The translations under genes were made by a program, and so were the position numbers. The notes below the pieces were generated by a model. It saw only the letters and a program-made list of their open reading frames with translations, ran no database searches and was not told the DNA's origin. 38,820 nucleotides of DNA. Source: a virus. Shown in pieces: positions 8,890 to 16,128 of the stretch. The stretch spans positions 1 to 38,820 of IMG/VR virus record IMGVR_UViG_3300037321_000085. One strand, 5' to 3'. Positions within the stretch are counted from its first letter, which is position 1; every line of letters begins with the position of its first letter.

Positions 8890-9000
8890 TCACCTACAGT
8901 TGTATTTCATCAGGTCCGAAAGTGTCAGCCCCGTGATTTCCGAGACTTTTACAATCGCGAGTTGCGTATTACAGCACTCTCCAGCCAACACCATAGTCAT
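8890..9000 (-). CDS. Possible 36-residue small ORF upstream of terS
   Basis: The start ATG 9000 lies within the end of the upstream gene in another frame (an alternative ATG is at 8994). The frame closes at 8890, just before the terS ribosome-binding site. The C-terminal part (VKVSEITGLTLSDLMKYNCR) looks like an amphipathic HTH-type segment rather than random sequence. It fills a gap that otherwise holds no gene. It could be the remnant of a DNA-binding protein or a chance frame. Confidence 0.3.
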   Translation of the reverse strand: MTMVLAGECCNTQLAIVKVSEITGLTLSDLMKYNCR

Positions 9001-9334
9001 CACGAAGCGGGAAGCCGTTGACCTCTACGAGGATCAGCTTTTCCTTGATCAGTCCGGCTGCTGTGGTGATGCGATGCTCTACCCAGCCTGAATATGTGGA
9101 TGCGACTTTGAATGTTGCGCCAACGGTTGTGTTGGATGCGCCGGATACGGTGATGCCTGAAGCTGTATTGGATACGCTGGCGATGGTGTCAGTGCCGAGC
9201 CAGGGGGTCCAGTCCAGGGTGATGTCCAGCGTCTCGTCGTCGTCCAGTGACATGACGATATGCTTACCACGGGCTTTGAGACCACGCAGTACCATCTTGT
9301 CCTGTTCGAGTATCTTGGCGGTTCGGTCAGTCAT
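8969..9334 (-). CDS. Beta-sandwich virion protein, fibre-tail adaptor-like
   Basis: This is 121 residues from ATG 9334, which overlaps the upstream stop as ATGA; the longer frame to 9457 reads an Arg/His-rich shadow. After a short basic head it runs DDDETLDITLDWTPWLGTDT, SNTASGITVSGASNTTVGAT and EHRITTAAGLIKEKLILVEV. This is the pattern of small one-domain tail proteins described as fibre-tail adaptors: an acidic DW-x-WL strand, alternating Thr/Ser strands and a final ITTAxG hairpin. Binding partners are unknown. Confidence 0.6.
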   Translation of the reverse strand: MTDRTAKILEQDKMVLRGLKARGKHIVMSLDDDETLDITLDWTPWLGTDTIASVSNTASGITVSGASNTTVGATFKVASTYSGWVEHRITTAAGLIKEKLILVEVNGFPLRDDYGVGWRVL

Positions 9335-9603
9335 TGTGTGCCGATGAAGCAGACAGCCGAGCCTCCAGACGTGCCGGAAGCAATCAGCTGGTATGTGCCT
9401 GCGCCCACGATGTCCTTGGTTGTGCTGGCTGTGTAGCCGTCTTCTACAGCGACCCAATTTGCGCCGTCGATCTTGCGCTGAAGGGTGACAGTGATTGTGC
9501 TGCTTATGACAACGCTGAAGAAGCCAATCTTTCCAGTTACGATGATAACCGGGCCGCAGACTTCATCATTCGCGTCTAGCGTCTGCTTGTCAGTGGTCGC
9601 CAT
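9331..9603 (-). CDS. Small beta-rich virion protein
   Basis: This is 90 residues from ATG 9603, overlapping the upstream stop (TGATG). It is composed of short beta strands (VIIVTGKIGFFSVVISSTIT, VTLQRKIDGANWVAVEDGYT) ending in GTYQLIASGTSGGSAVCFIG. It resembles single-domain Ig-like or decoration proteins found beside tail-adaptor genes. It is four-base overlapped with the next gene, so the two are probably made together. No enzymatic motif is present. Confidence 0.55.
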   Translation of the reverse strand: MATTDKQTLDANDEVCGPVIIVTGKIGFFSVVISSTITVTLQRKIDGANWVAVEDGYTASTTKDIVGAGTYQLIASGTSGGSAVCFIGTQ

Positions 9604-9962
9604 CACTTAAATCCTTTGTGGTTCATGTCCTCGCCCCGATTTCCTTGGGCGACGTGGTAAAGCTCGTGACGCAGGACAGGGCCAGCGTCGTCTATCGAGA
9701 TAATCATGGTTGGCAGCGTGTCACCTGCTCTACGGTAAGTGCAGGCATGTCCGAGTTTGCCGATTTCTTTCAGGCACTTGGCCATGACGGTTGGCCTGTC
9801 GAATGCCTGTGTCATGTATAGCTGGCCAGATTGCAGCGGCTCAGCGGGCTTGCCTGCAATGTAGGCATCGAAATTAGCAACCGACTGGCAGGCAGACAGG
9901 ACCAGCGCCAGCACGATGGCGATCAGGGCTATCCAGATTGCGTGGCCGGTGCGGTCGGTCAT
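9603..9962 (-). CDS. Predicted lipoprotein with an HExxH metallopeptidase-like motif
   Basis: The product is 119 residues. Residues 9-25 form a lipoprotein signal peptide ending in the lipobox LSAC, with the modified Cys at 25. Near the C terminus is HELYH at 99-103 followed by VAQGNRGEDMNHKGF, with a later His that could complete a zinc site. An HExxH in an exported lipoprotein suggests a cell-envelope metallopeptidase. The body is small, so catalytic activity is uncertain. The start ATG overlaps the upstream stop (ATGA). Confidence 0.6.
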   Translation of the reverse strand: MTDRTGHAIWIALIAIVLALVLSACQSVANFDAYIAGKPAEPLQSGQLYMTQAFDRPTVMAKCLKEIGKLGHACTYRRAGDTLPTMIISIDDAGPVLRHELYHVAQGNRGEDMNHKGFK

Positions 9963-10846
9963 GCGTAGTATGCCGATAGCTTAGTCTGATCCGAAGCGCT
10001 GATAGGACCGTCAACAATGATCAGGCCGCGCATATCTACCGCTGGCAGGGCATATGCTCCGCTGATGGATTGGTTCGCCGCGTACACGGCAGTTCCGTCT
10101 TGCTTCATGTACCAGACAGAGGCTGTCGATCCGAGGTCTGGCAGGGTGGCGTTGAGGACATCATCCACGCCGTCATAATCGACGTAGTGATGTGTTCCAT
10201 CTGTCTTGTAGAGAGGACGGGCTGCATCGCTTGGGGCAAGGGCGGCCCTCGATAATGGAACAGCCTTAATCAATACTTTTGCACTATGTGCGGGTGAGGC
10301 GGCAGCAACGCGCCAATGCCCTGTAAAGCTGTAAATGAATGTATAAACGCCCGGCCCATACGTACCGGAAACGGGATTGTTGCCATCACGAATTTGCACC
10401 AGATTGCCCGCCTCGGTGGCGTCAGTTACAACAGTCAGAGTTATGTGGAAAAGGCCACCAGAGAGCGTTACCGGATCAACATATGAGCTTTGAGTAGTGT
10501 CAGCATTTCGGCTAATAATGATATAGCCATCCTCATCGAACGTCTCTAGTGTGCCAATGTAGACGCCTGCAACCATAGGACCAGGCACGGCCGCCGCAAT
10601 AAACGCCGCCGCCGTCTTGGAACCCATCTGGCTCTTGTCCAGCATGATGCCGACAGTCTGACCGTCTGCGCTGACGATGCTGCCACCCGTGCGAGACTGG
10701 TAGAGGCTGCTCAGGTCTGACGGGTCGTAGAATGCCTGTGTACTGCTCACCTGATTAGGGGAGAAGGCCAGGCCAGACACTCCGCCCAGCACTGAACGCA
10801 CAGGCAAGCGGACTGGAAACCGGACAGAGGAAGGGACAACGCTCAA
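9959..10846 (-). CDS. Putative tail fibre/structural protein
   Basis: The product is 295 residues. The start appears to be TTG 10846 (TTGA overlap with the preceding stop) with GAGGT upstream; the first in-frame ATG lies much further in. The segment FYDPSDLSSLYQSRTGG followed by TVGIMLDKSQMGSK is a recurrent motif of phage tail and receptor-binding proteins. The remainder is a beta-jelly-roll-like sequence (YGPGVYTFIYSFTGHWRVAA) that could bind carbohydrate. It ends overlapping the lipoprotein gene. Its place before terS is unusual for a main fibre, so it may be an accessory fibre. Confidence 0.55.
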   Translation of the reverse strand: MSVVPSSVRFPVRLPVRSVLGGVSGLAFSPNQVSSTQAFYDPSDLSSLYQSRTGGSIVSADGQTVGIMLDKSQMGSKTAAAFIAAAVPGPMVAGVYIGTLETFDEDGYIIISRNADTTQSSYVDPVTLSGGLFHITLTVVTDATEAGNLVQIRDGNNPVSGTYGPGVYTFIYSFTGHWRVAAASPAHSAKVLIKAVPLSRAALAPSDAARPLYKTDGTHHYVDYDGVDDVLNATLPDLGSTASVWYMKQDGTAVYAANQSISGAYALPAVDMRGLIIVDGPISASDQTKLSAYYA

Positions 10847-11007
10847 CGCTTGGACCTCGTGGTGTTCTGCTCAGCTTCGCCTACCTTGTGAGTGAGCAGG
10901 AGGGGCTGTTCAGACTTGTCTTTACGGGAGAACATGCCAGCCAGCTTTGCCAGTAGGCCGCGCTTGATGAAGCGTCCAGATGTTGGAGAACGGTCAGGCT
11001 TACCCAT
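10843..11007 (-). CDS. Small basic hypothetical protein
   Basis: This is 54 residues from ATG 11007, which lies inside the end of the preceding 31-residue gene. The longer frame to 11049 would begin in the overlapping membrane-peptide gene. It is rich in Lys/Arg (RFIKRGLLAKLAGMFSRKDK) with one short amphipathic helix. Its stop overlaps the TTG start of the next gene. It could be membrane-surface associated, but no function is recognised. Confidence 0.5.
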   Translation of the reverse strand: MGKPDRSPTSGRFIKRGLLAKLAGMFSRKDKSEQPLLLTHKVGEAEQNTTRSKR

Positions 11008-11095
11008 AGGTGCCCCAATACCAAAGCCCAAACAGGGCCACGCCGACAAGCAGCGCCAGGATGCGGACTATGGTCTTCTGGCGCTCGGGCGTCAT
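11000..11095 (-). CDS. 31-residue single-pass membrane peptide
   Basis: The ATG at 11095 overlaps the stop of the upstream gene (TGATG) and the frame ends at TAA 11000, overlapping the next start by eight bases. The sequence is a charged N terminus (MTPERQK) followed by one transmembrane helix (ILALLVGVALFGLWYWG). The tight fit on both sides supports a real gene. Position at the head of the late operon beside another membrane protein suggests a lysis or membrane role. Confidence 0.55.
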   Translation of the reverse strand: MTPERQKTIVRILALLVGVALFGLWYWGTYG

Positions 11096-11301
11096 CAGTT
11101 CAGCTTCTTGGCCTGCTTGTACACGTAGACCGCAACGCCCGCAAAGATCAGAAGGCCAACAAAGCCGACGATTGAGGCAGGAAGCATCTGCGTGACGGCG
11201 CCATCAAGGGCAATATTGTCAACCAGAAATGCGCCAGCGAGGCCAGCGAGGACGTTGCCCGTGCCCTTGAGGGAAATGTCAGGTGTCTTGATCTCAGCCA
11301 T
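11095..11301 (-). CDS. Small membrane protein, possible holin
   Basis: The product is 68 residues with a near-perfect ribosome-binding site (AGGAGG) before ATG 11301. It has a moderately hydrophobic first segment (NVLAGLAGAFLVDNIAL), a clear transmembrane helix (IVGFVGLLIFAGVAVYVY) and a basic tail KQAKKLN. One or two membrane passes with a Lys-rich C terminus fits small holins. It is the first gene of the late operon, where lambda-like phages keep lysis genes. A minor membrane-active virion protein is the alternative. Confidence 0.55.
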   Translation of the reverse strand: MAEIKTPDISLKGTGNVLAGLAGAFLVDNIALDGAVTQMLPASIVGFVGLLIFAGVAVYVYKQAKKLN

Positions 11302-11580
11302 GATCGGCCTCCTATGTGTGGAAGTTCATGCTCACGGCATGAGAAAGACGGGCGCAGCTCTCGCCACTTGCGCTCTAGGGAAGCCGATGATGTGTGTTGG
11401 CAGGCAGGCCCGTCTTACCGATGACGTGTAGGCAATAGATTTCAACTTGAGGAGCAGTCACCCGCGTTTGCGGTAGTGCTGCCCCCTTGATAGCACCCCG
11501 CTGCTCGGCCCATATTGTGGGTTGCCTGCGGATCGGGTGCTAGCCGTTGTTATATGAGGCTAATTCGCAGCCCGCGTCAA
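11302..11580 (-). promoter_or_regulatory. Late-operon leader with candidate promoter
   Basis: This 279-bp stretch has no supported gene. Immediately after the NusG-like gene's stop is TTGACG (11580-11575), and TATAAC follows at 11554-11549. The 20-base spacing is longer than ideal for sigma-70, so the promoter call is tentative. Downstream on the same strand are several short hairpins (for example CCGC-AAAC-GCGG, and GTGCT paired with AGCAC) ahead of the AGGAGG site of the first late gene. A structured leader directly behind an antiterminator gene is where a Q- or put-like loading site would be expected. Confidence 0.35.
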
Positions 11581-12054
11581 CTATGCCGCCAGCCAAACCT
11601 TGCTTGCACCCAATATCCCCATGTCCAACAGAATCCGCTCGCCTTCAATAGCCCGAACCTTCGCTTTTTTATCCAGCATCATAACCTCATCACCAAGGCT
11701 CAGTTTTCGGGATACCTTGGCCGCAATGCGCTCTGCTGTTTCAGTGTCCGGGAACAGGTCACGCGGCAGGTCTGTGGTTAGCCATCGTGCGGCTGAGCGG
11801 GGAAACGGGGCAAACTGAAATGGACGGCCAACCAGGCGGATCCGGCTGATGGCGAAAAAGTCCACGTCTCCGCGCACAAAAACATAGCCGTTAATTGCAA
11901 CAATGGCCTCCTGCGTGCTCGCTGTCTCCTTGCGGACGTGGCGAGACTGTTTGCGCCGGTCCAGTTGCATTACGGAAAATGCGTCGAATTTCTTGTCTCG
12001 TAAGGCTCGTGCGGCAAGATCCGGGCGGGGCGCATAAAATGCATAAATGCTCAT
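11581..12054 (-). CDS. NusG/RfaH-like transcription antitermination protein
   Basis: This is 157 residues from ATG 12054 (GAGGAG upstream; the frame to 12159 is an Arg-rich shadow). The N-terminal domain has the NusG-type order: first strand YAFYAPRPDLAARALRD, a basic helix, then AINGYVFVRGD and a further strand before RLVGRPFQF. The C terminus is KOW-like (LGDEVMMLD, VRAIEGERILLDMG, KVWLAA). NusG paralogues bind RNA polymerase and suppress pausing or termination. It is the last gene before the late leader and lies just after a strong terminator, which suits a phage operon-specific antiterminator. The family call is from pattern and is moderately sure. Confidence 0.65.
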   Translation of the reverse strand: MSIYAFYAPRPDLAARALRDKKFDAFSVMQLDRRKQSRHVRKETASTQEAIVAINGYVFVRGDVDFFAISRIRLVGRPFQFAPFPRSAARWLTTDLPRDLFPDTETAERIAAKVSRKLSLGDEVMMLDKKAKVRAIEGERILLDMGILGASKVWLAA

Positions 12055-12227
12055 GCTTTCTCTCCTCGTGTACGTGGCCGCGCCAGTTCGCGACCGTATG
12101 TGTCGGGGTTTGGGATTGGCTTCCAGTTGATCCGCTTCTCGCGACCGCAGCGGGTGCATACGTCAACGCGGCCATCCCTGTAGGCGGGCTGGTAGTGGTG
12201 GAATCCAAGTCGGCAGATCAGGTTCAT
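12051..12227 (-). CDS. Small zinc-ribbon-like protein
   Basis: This is 58 residues from ATG 12227, with GGAGAGA just upstream. It contains LICRLGFHHY then VDVCTRCGREKRIN, a Cys/His pattern suited to one structural zinc. It overlaps the NusG-like gene by four bases (ATGA), so the two are translationally coupled and may act together. The ribosome-binding site lies directly against the U-tract of the upstream terminator, so the gene is made only on read-through or from an unseen promoter. Confidence 0.6.
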   Translation of the reverse strand: MNLICRLGFHHYQPAYRDGRVDVCTRCGREKRINWKPIPNPDTYGRELARPRTRGEKA

Positions 12228-12237
12228 GGGTCTCTCC

Positions 12238-12281
12238 AAAAAAGCCCCAGCCGGTCGAGGGATTTGGGCACCGGCTGGGGG
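12238..12281 (-). terminator. Intrinsic terminator (minus strand)
   Basis: A perfect 11-bp stem, CCCCAGCCGGT (12245-12255) with ACCGGCTGGGG (12270-12280), encloses a 14-base loop. On the minus strand it is followed by CTTTTTT (to 12238). It ends the early leftward operon after the 12332-12874 gene and lies immediately before the ribosome-binding site of the zinc-ribbon gene. Confidence 0.85.
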
Positions 12282-12331
12282 AGGAACTGCGACTGAAGGA
12301 CGTGGGCCGCAGCGTTCAGTGGGACGCGGCT

Positions 12332-12874
12332 CTACTCAGCCGCTCCGTTTCGGTGGATGTGATCGGGTTCAGTGTCGGGCTGCTCGTCCGGTTCAGGTTT
12401 GACCGCCCAGTTTTCGCCCGATGCCCATGTATCTCCTGGGTGGGTTTGGGTGATGGTGGTTGAGTGTGTCGCAAACCGCATTGGATCTGGGTAAGGCACA
12501 TCATCGCCAGCGGTTTCTTGTCCGTCCTCAACACAGTCGTCTTCAGGTACAGGCCAGCTTGTGTCGCGCGGTTCTGGCGTCCATGCGTCTGGGGCTGCCG
12601 TATGATAAAACGCGGTATTGAATACCCCTCCTGCGCTCTCAGGAGCCGCCACAGGCGCGCTTTGCTCTGGCCGGGCCTCCGGTGACATAAATGCCAACAG
12701 CGCGTCTCTGGCTACCTGCAAACGATATTCACGGGCATTTATCCGCTCGATCAAATCCTCCCGGTCAGATTCCAGTTCTCTCAGGCGCTGGAGGTCGTCG
12801 GCATGGTTGCCCAGATTCAGGTCGTCGTTTGCGGCAGTAACCTCTGCTGCGAGCTGTTCGAGTGTGTCTTTCAT
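12332..12874 (-). CDS. Coiled-coil hypothetical protein
   Basis: This is 180 residues with AAGGAAC before ATG 12874. Residues 1-60 form a charged coiled coil (DDLQRLRELESDREDLIERI). The rest is a disordered, acidic Pro/Thr/Glu-rich tail (EPDEQPDTEPDHIHRNGAAE). It is the last gene before the strong terminator. I recognise no family. An accessory in replication or transcription is possible from its neighbours, but nothing in the sequence shows it. Confidence 0.6.
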   Translation of the reverse strand: MKDTLEQLAAEVTAANDDLNLGNHADDLQRLRELESDREDLIERINAREYRLQVARDALLAFMSPEARPEQSAPVAAPESAGGVFNTAFYHTAAPDAWTPEPRDTSWPVPEDDCVEDGQETAGDDVPYPDPMRFATHSTTITQTHPGDTWASGENWAVKPEPDEQPDTEPDHIHRNGAAE

Positions 12875-12888
12875 GGTGGTTCCTTTCG

Positions 12889-13281
12889 TTAGGCTGCTTG
12901 GTTGGATCGGTGTTCAGATTCGATTTCGTTGATCATGTCCTGAAGTTCGCACTGTCGCTTGCGGAGCCAGAACAATAGCCCAGGTGGCGACAGGCCGAGT
13001 TCGCGAGCGGCTGACGACCGGGACCGGCCCGCAATGTCCGACAGCGCGACCGTGCGCAGGCGATAGTCTGCCTCGTCTCCCGATAGTTCGCTTTGATTGC
13101 GACCGTCGAGGAGGGCGCGGTAAAGTTCCGGCCACATCTGAAGCCATTTCCACACTGCAGCAGTCGAGACGCCCTCAGCGCGCGCGAAGTCGCTGATGTT
13201 GCCGCCTGCCTCAGCGATGGCCCAGCCGCGAACACGGCGGTCGCGGTGGCCTGCGTGTCCAAGTGCGGGGTAATGGGTCAT
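12889..13281 (-). CDS. Double helix-turn-helix DNA-binding protein
   Basis: This is 130 residues from ATG 13281, overlapping the upstream stop (ATGA). It has a first HTH (ISDFARAEGVSTAAVWKWLQ) and a second (SRSSAARELGLSPPGLLFWL), followed by a C-terminal helix (RKRQCELQDMINEIESEH) that could dimerise. The fold resembles homeodomain-like or terminase-small-type DNA binders, but it lies far from terL. A transcriptional regulator of the early-to-late switch is a reasonable guess. Confidence 0.6.
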   Translation of the reverse strand: MTHYPALGHAGHRDRRVRGWAIAEAGGNISDFARAEGVSTAAVWKWLQMWPELYRALLDGRNQSELSGDEADYRLRTVALSDIAGRSRSSAARELGLSPPGLLFWLRKRQCELQDMINEIESEHRSNQAA

Positions 13282-13637
13282 GCGACGCTGCTCCACTTGC
13301 CAGACAGCGGACGGGTCGCCTCGTAGTGGGCCTTGCATTTGCCCATCGTGTAGCCGTCGATCTGGTGCTTCTTCGCGCCGCAGGGTTTGAGTCCCTTCGG
13401 GGTCTGGACCCAGTGAGTGCAGGTTTTCGATGGTGGGGGCTGGTTGCCTTTCCAGTGCGAAATCATCGGAGCCGAGGCGTGATAGTCCGGCATCGCCATG
13501 CGTTCACGCTTCTGGCGGATCGCGCTGGAAACACGCCGCCCGGAGTCGAGACCTAGCGCCTCTGCAATGTCGCGGGGCCTCATGCCCTGCTCGTGGAGGA
13601 CCATGATTTTTGCGAGTTGTCCGGTGTGACGGGTCAT
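13278..13637 (-). CDS. HTH protein with Cys-rich C terminus
   Basis: The product is 119 residues. The N terminus is a helix-turn-helix (LHEQGMRPRDIAEALGLDSG followed by RRVSSAIRQKRERM), similar to GcrA/sigma-region-4-like HTHs. The C-terminal half contains CTHWVQTPKGLKPCG and later MGKCKAHYEAT, a Cys/Cys/Cys/His set that may bind zinc. It overlaps the primase gene and the next HTH gene by four bases each. Likely a DNA-binding regulator; the target is unknown. Confidence 0.55.
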   Translation of the reverse strand: MTRHTGQLAKIMVLHEQGMRPRDIAEALGLDSGRRVSSAIRQKRERMAMPDYHASAPMISHWKGNQPPPSKTCTHWVQTPKGLKPCGAKKHQIDGYTMGKCKAHYEATRPLSGKWSSVA

Positions 13638-14593
13638 GACGCGCTCCCATTCACTGGACGGGCCAAAAGCAGCGCATCATTCCAATCGGTTCCAATGCGG
13701 TCAGGGATCAGGACAGCGGTATTCATGCCCTTGATCGCCAGCTTGTTTGCCAGCCGATAGGCCGCAGCCTGACCAGTGAAGTTGGCGTCATTGTCAGCAA
13801 AAACTGTGACCTCATCGCACCCCTCTGGAGGCGTCCACTTCTCCAGCATGGTCGCATTGATCGCCGCCCATACCGGCAGGTCATACAGCCGTGACGCGCT
13901 CATAGCGGTCTCAATGCCCTCCGCAATCCCAAGCGCACCACCATTCCAGTCACTCAGGCGAACCGCAGAGCCATCAGGGATGCACCCCGGCATAAGTTTG
14001 CGAGGCGCAGCCATGCGGGCTTTGGCGCTTCCGTCTGGCATCAAAAACGTACGATGAAGCGTGACGTTTTTGCCCTCTGCATCCTGGATCGTTGCCACGA
14101 TCGCGGGCCGGACACCGCCCTCACCATCACGCAGGCTGGCTGCAAACCGTAGCGAGCGGTGGTAAACACGCTCTGACAAGCCTCGGGTGGCGAAATACAC
14201 ATCCCCAATTGAACCCGGTTCCAGTTTTGTGGTCAGGGCTGCAACACCCCGCAGCGCGCTCAATCGCTCGGCATCCGTCATCGCAGGTTTCACCTCGTCC
14301 TGATCAAATTTCTTGTTGCCCAACAGCGAATCAATCTCAGACGCCACCTCAACAAATGGCCTGCCAGTGAACCGCATCGCCAGATCCATGCCCCGGCCTG
14401 CACCGCATTGATTGCAGATATAGCTGCCTGAGCCTTCCTGATTATCAAATCGGAATCGGTCCTGGCCCTCGCACATAGGGCAAGGCCCGTGGCGGTTTGC
14501 GAGTGATTTTCCGGGAACCCCCAAACTCATCAGGATGCCGCGCCATTGACCTTTGGCCGCGTCAGTCGTTCGTTCGTGATGTTGTGTGTTCAT
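13634..14593 (-). CDS. DNA primase, P4-type zinc finger plus TOPRIM
   Basis: The product is 319 residues. A zinc-binding primase domain has Cys 38, 41, 60 and 63 (CPMCEGQDRFRF and YICNQCG). The TOPRIM domain shows GIAEGIETAMSA (about 222-233) and VTVFADND (about 263-270), the acidic metal-binding residues expected of Toprim_3. It makes RNA primers for lagging-strand synthesis. It lies directly after the SF2 helicase, and no fused helicase domain is present, so the two separate genes probably act together. Confidence 0.88.
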   Translation of the reverse strand: MNTQHHERTTDAAKGQWRGILMSLGVPGKSLANRHGPCPMCEGQDRFRFDNQEGSGSYICNQCGAGRGMDLAMRFTGRPFVEVASEIDSLLGNKKFDQDEVKPAMTDAERLSALRGVAALTTKLEPGSIGDVYFATRGLSERVYHRSLRFAASLRDGEGGVRPAIVATIQDAEGKNVTLHRTFLMPDGSAKARMAAPRKLMPGCIPDGSAVRLSDWNGGALGIAEGIETAMSASRLYDLPVWAAINATMLEKWTPPEGCDEVTVFADNDANFTGQAAAYRLANKLAIKGMNTAVLIPDRIGTDWNDALLLARPVNGSAS

Positions 14594-14616
14594 TTTGTGC
14601 TGCCCTTAGTTTGATA

Positions 14617-16128
14617 CTACTGCATTTTCTGTTGTTTTGCCATACGTTTTGCGTACCGGATGCGTGATGATTTTTCGTAATTCCAGAACGCCGCATCGGG
14701 ATATTTCCGGAAGTGGGTGAGGCCCTGCGGCCAGACGCCAAACTTGCCTTTGTAAAGCCCCTTCGCCAGCTTCCCGCCCTTGGCCCGGTCGTCATCCAGC
14801 CAAAGCGCCATTGACCAGAACTCCTGCTTCTCAGCCATCGTGTGGGTGCGCTTCTTACCAATCTCCACCAGTTCGCCGTCCACGTTTTCAATGCCGGGTA
14901 TCGGTTTACGCTCATGCCCACATGCCGGGCAGATCAGGCCGAGGAACAGCACTTCGCAGACGGAGCAAGGCTTTGGCAGTTTCTCGGTCGCCTTAGCTGG
15001 CTGCTTCTCATTTGCTGGTGTTTCGTCCAGCTCTGCATGGTGGATGTCAGTGACCAGGCCAAGGCGAAGCGAGTTGCCTGCATGATCCAGAATAACGCAA
15101 TCTTCGGTTCCAGGATTAACCCGCAATCCCCTCCCGATTTTCTGGCAGTGCAACATCTCAGATCGAGTAGGAGCGGCATCGATGATACAGCTAACAGGCC
15201 AGTCTATGCCGGTTGTCATGGTCCTGACTGAGCAAACAATCTTCACCGAACCAGACCTAAACCGGCGCTCGATCAGCCTGCGCTCAACACTGTCAACCTG
15301 GTGGTCAACGTGCTCAGCCGAGATGCCAGCGCGCTCGAACTGCTCTCGCAACACCTGCGAATGAGCGATGTTGACCGCAAAGCACAGCGTCGGGCGGTTC
15401 TCGCCGCGCTCCAGCCATGTGCCAACAACAGAACCTACAATCGCGGGTTTGCTCATTTCGCGCTCTAGATCGCCTTCAGCATAATCACCCCGCACAGTTT
15501 TGACGGTGCTCAGATCCGGATTCGATGGCGCGTAAGCGACGAACTTCGACAGGGTGCCAGCGTCAATCAGTTCAGTTAACGTGGATCCGATTTGCAGGTC
15601 ATCCCACAGCAGCCCCATGCCTTTCGCCCAAGGCGTTGCAGACAGGCCGATGAACCTAGCCTCAGGCCAAAGCTCCATCATTTTCGGGATAACCTTGGAG
15701 TTGATGTGGCATTCGTCGATTATCACGAGAGCCGGTGGCGTTTGGCGAAGCAGTCGCTTGTCCAAGGATTGAACGGATGCGATTTGCACGGGCGCTGTCC
15801 AATCGGTGCGCGGGTGCGTGGCCTGAATGACGCCGATGTGCTTGATTTCCTCACGCTCAAACTGCTCAATCGTTTGATCGATCAAGGCGATGCGTGGGAC
15901 CGTGAACATCACAGACGAACCCCTGGCCAAGGCCGCTTCAATGATTTTCGCCGCAATGAAGCTCTTGCCTGCGCCAGTTGGCAGCATCAACACAACGCGA
16001 CGCTTGCCCGCAAGGAACGCTTGCCTGACTGACTGGATCGCCTTCGCCTGATAATCTCTTGCTACGCGCTTCTCCGAAGAAAGAGCCTGACCAGGGAAAA
16101 GGTTATGGATTGTTGCAGTGTTAGACAT
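14617..16128 (-). CDS. SF2 DEAD/DEAH-family helicase
   Basis: The product is 503 residues. Motifs: Walker A LPTGAGKS (49-56), DECH (138-141), SATPW (163-167) and motif VI QKIGRGLRVNPG (329-340). An added zinc ribbon follows at Cys 388, 391, 400 and 403 (CSVCEVLFLGLICPAC). The overall plan is UvrB/RecQ-like SSL2-type, common in phage replication modules. It overlaps the upstream initiator-like gene by eight bases and precedes the primase, so it is the likely replicative or branch-processing helicase. Confidence 0.9.
   Translation of the reverse strand: MSNTATIHNLFPGQALSSEKRVARDYQAKAIQSVRQAFLAGKRRVVLMLPTGAGKSFIAAKIIEAALARGSSVMFTVPRIALIDQTIEQFEREEIKHIGVIQATHPRTDWTAPVQIASVQSLDKRLLRQTPPALVIIDECHINSKVIPKMMELWPEARFIGLSATPWAKGMGLLWDDLQIGSTLTELIDAGTLSKFVAYAPSNPDLSTVKTVRGDYAEGDLEREMSKPAIVGSVVGTWLERGENRPTLCFAVNIAHSQVLREQFERAGISAEHVDHQVDSVERRLIERRFRSGSVKIVCSVRTMTTGIDWPVSCIIDAAPTRSEMLHCQKIGRGLRVNPGTEDCVILDHAGNSLRLGLVTDIHHAELDETPANEKQPAKATEKLPKPCSVCEVLFLGLICPACGHERKPIPGIENVDGELVEIGKKRTHTMAEKQEFWSMALWLDDDRAKGGKLAKGLYKGKFGVWPQGLTHFRKYPDAAFWNYEKSSRIRYAKRMAKQQKMQ

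Noticed and set aside
11335-11355. Inverted repeat CATGC...GCATG in the late leader as a terminator
   Set aside because: The stem is only five bases with no T-run on the minus strand; kept only as part of the structured leader.
15102-16032. Long plus-strand frames opposite the helicase
   Set aside because: They lie wholly opposite a gene with intact helicase motifs and lack plausible starts or recognisable products.
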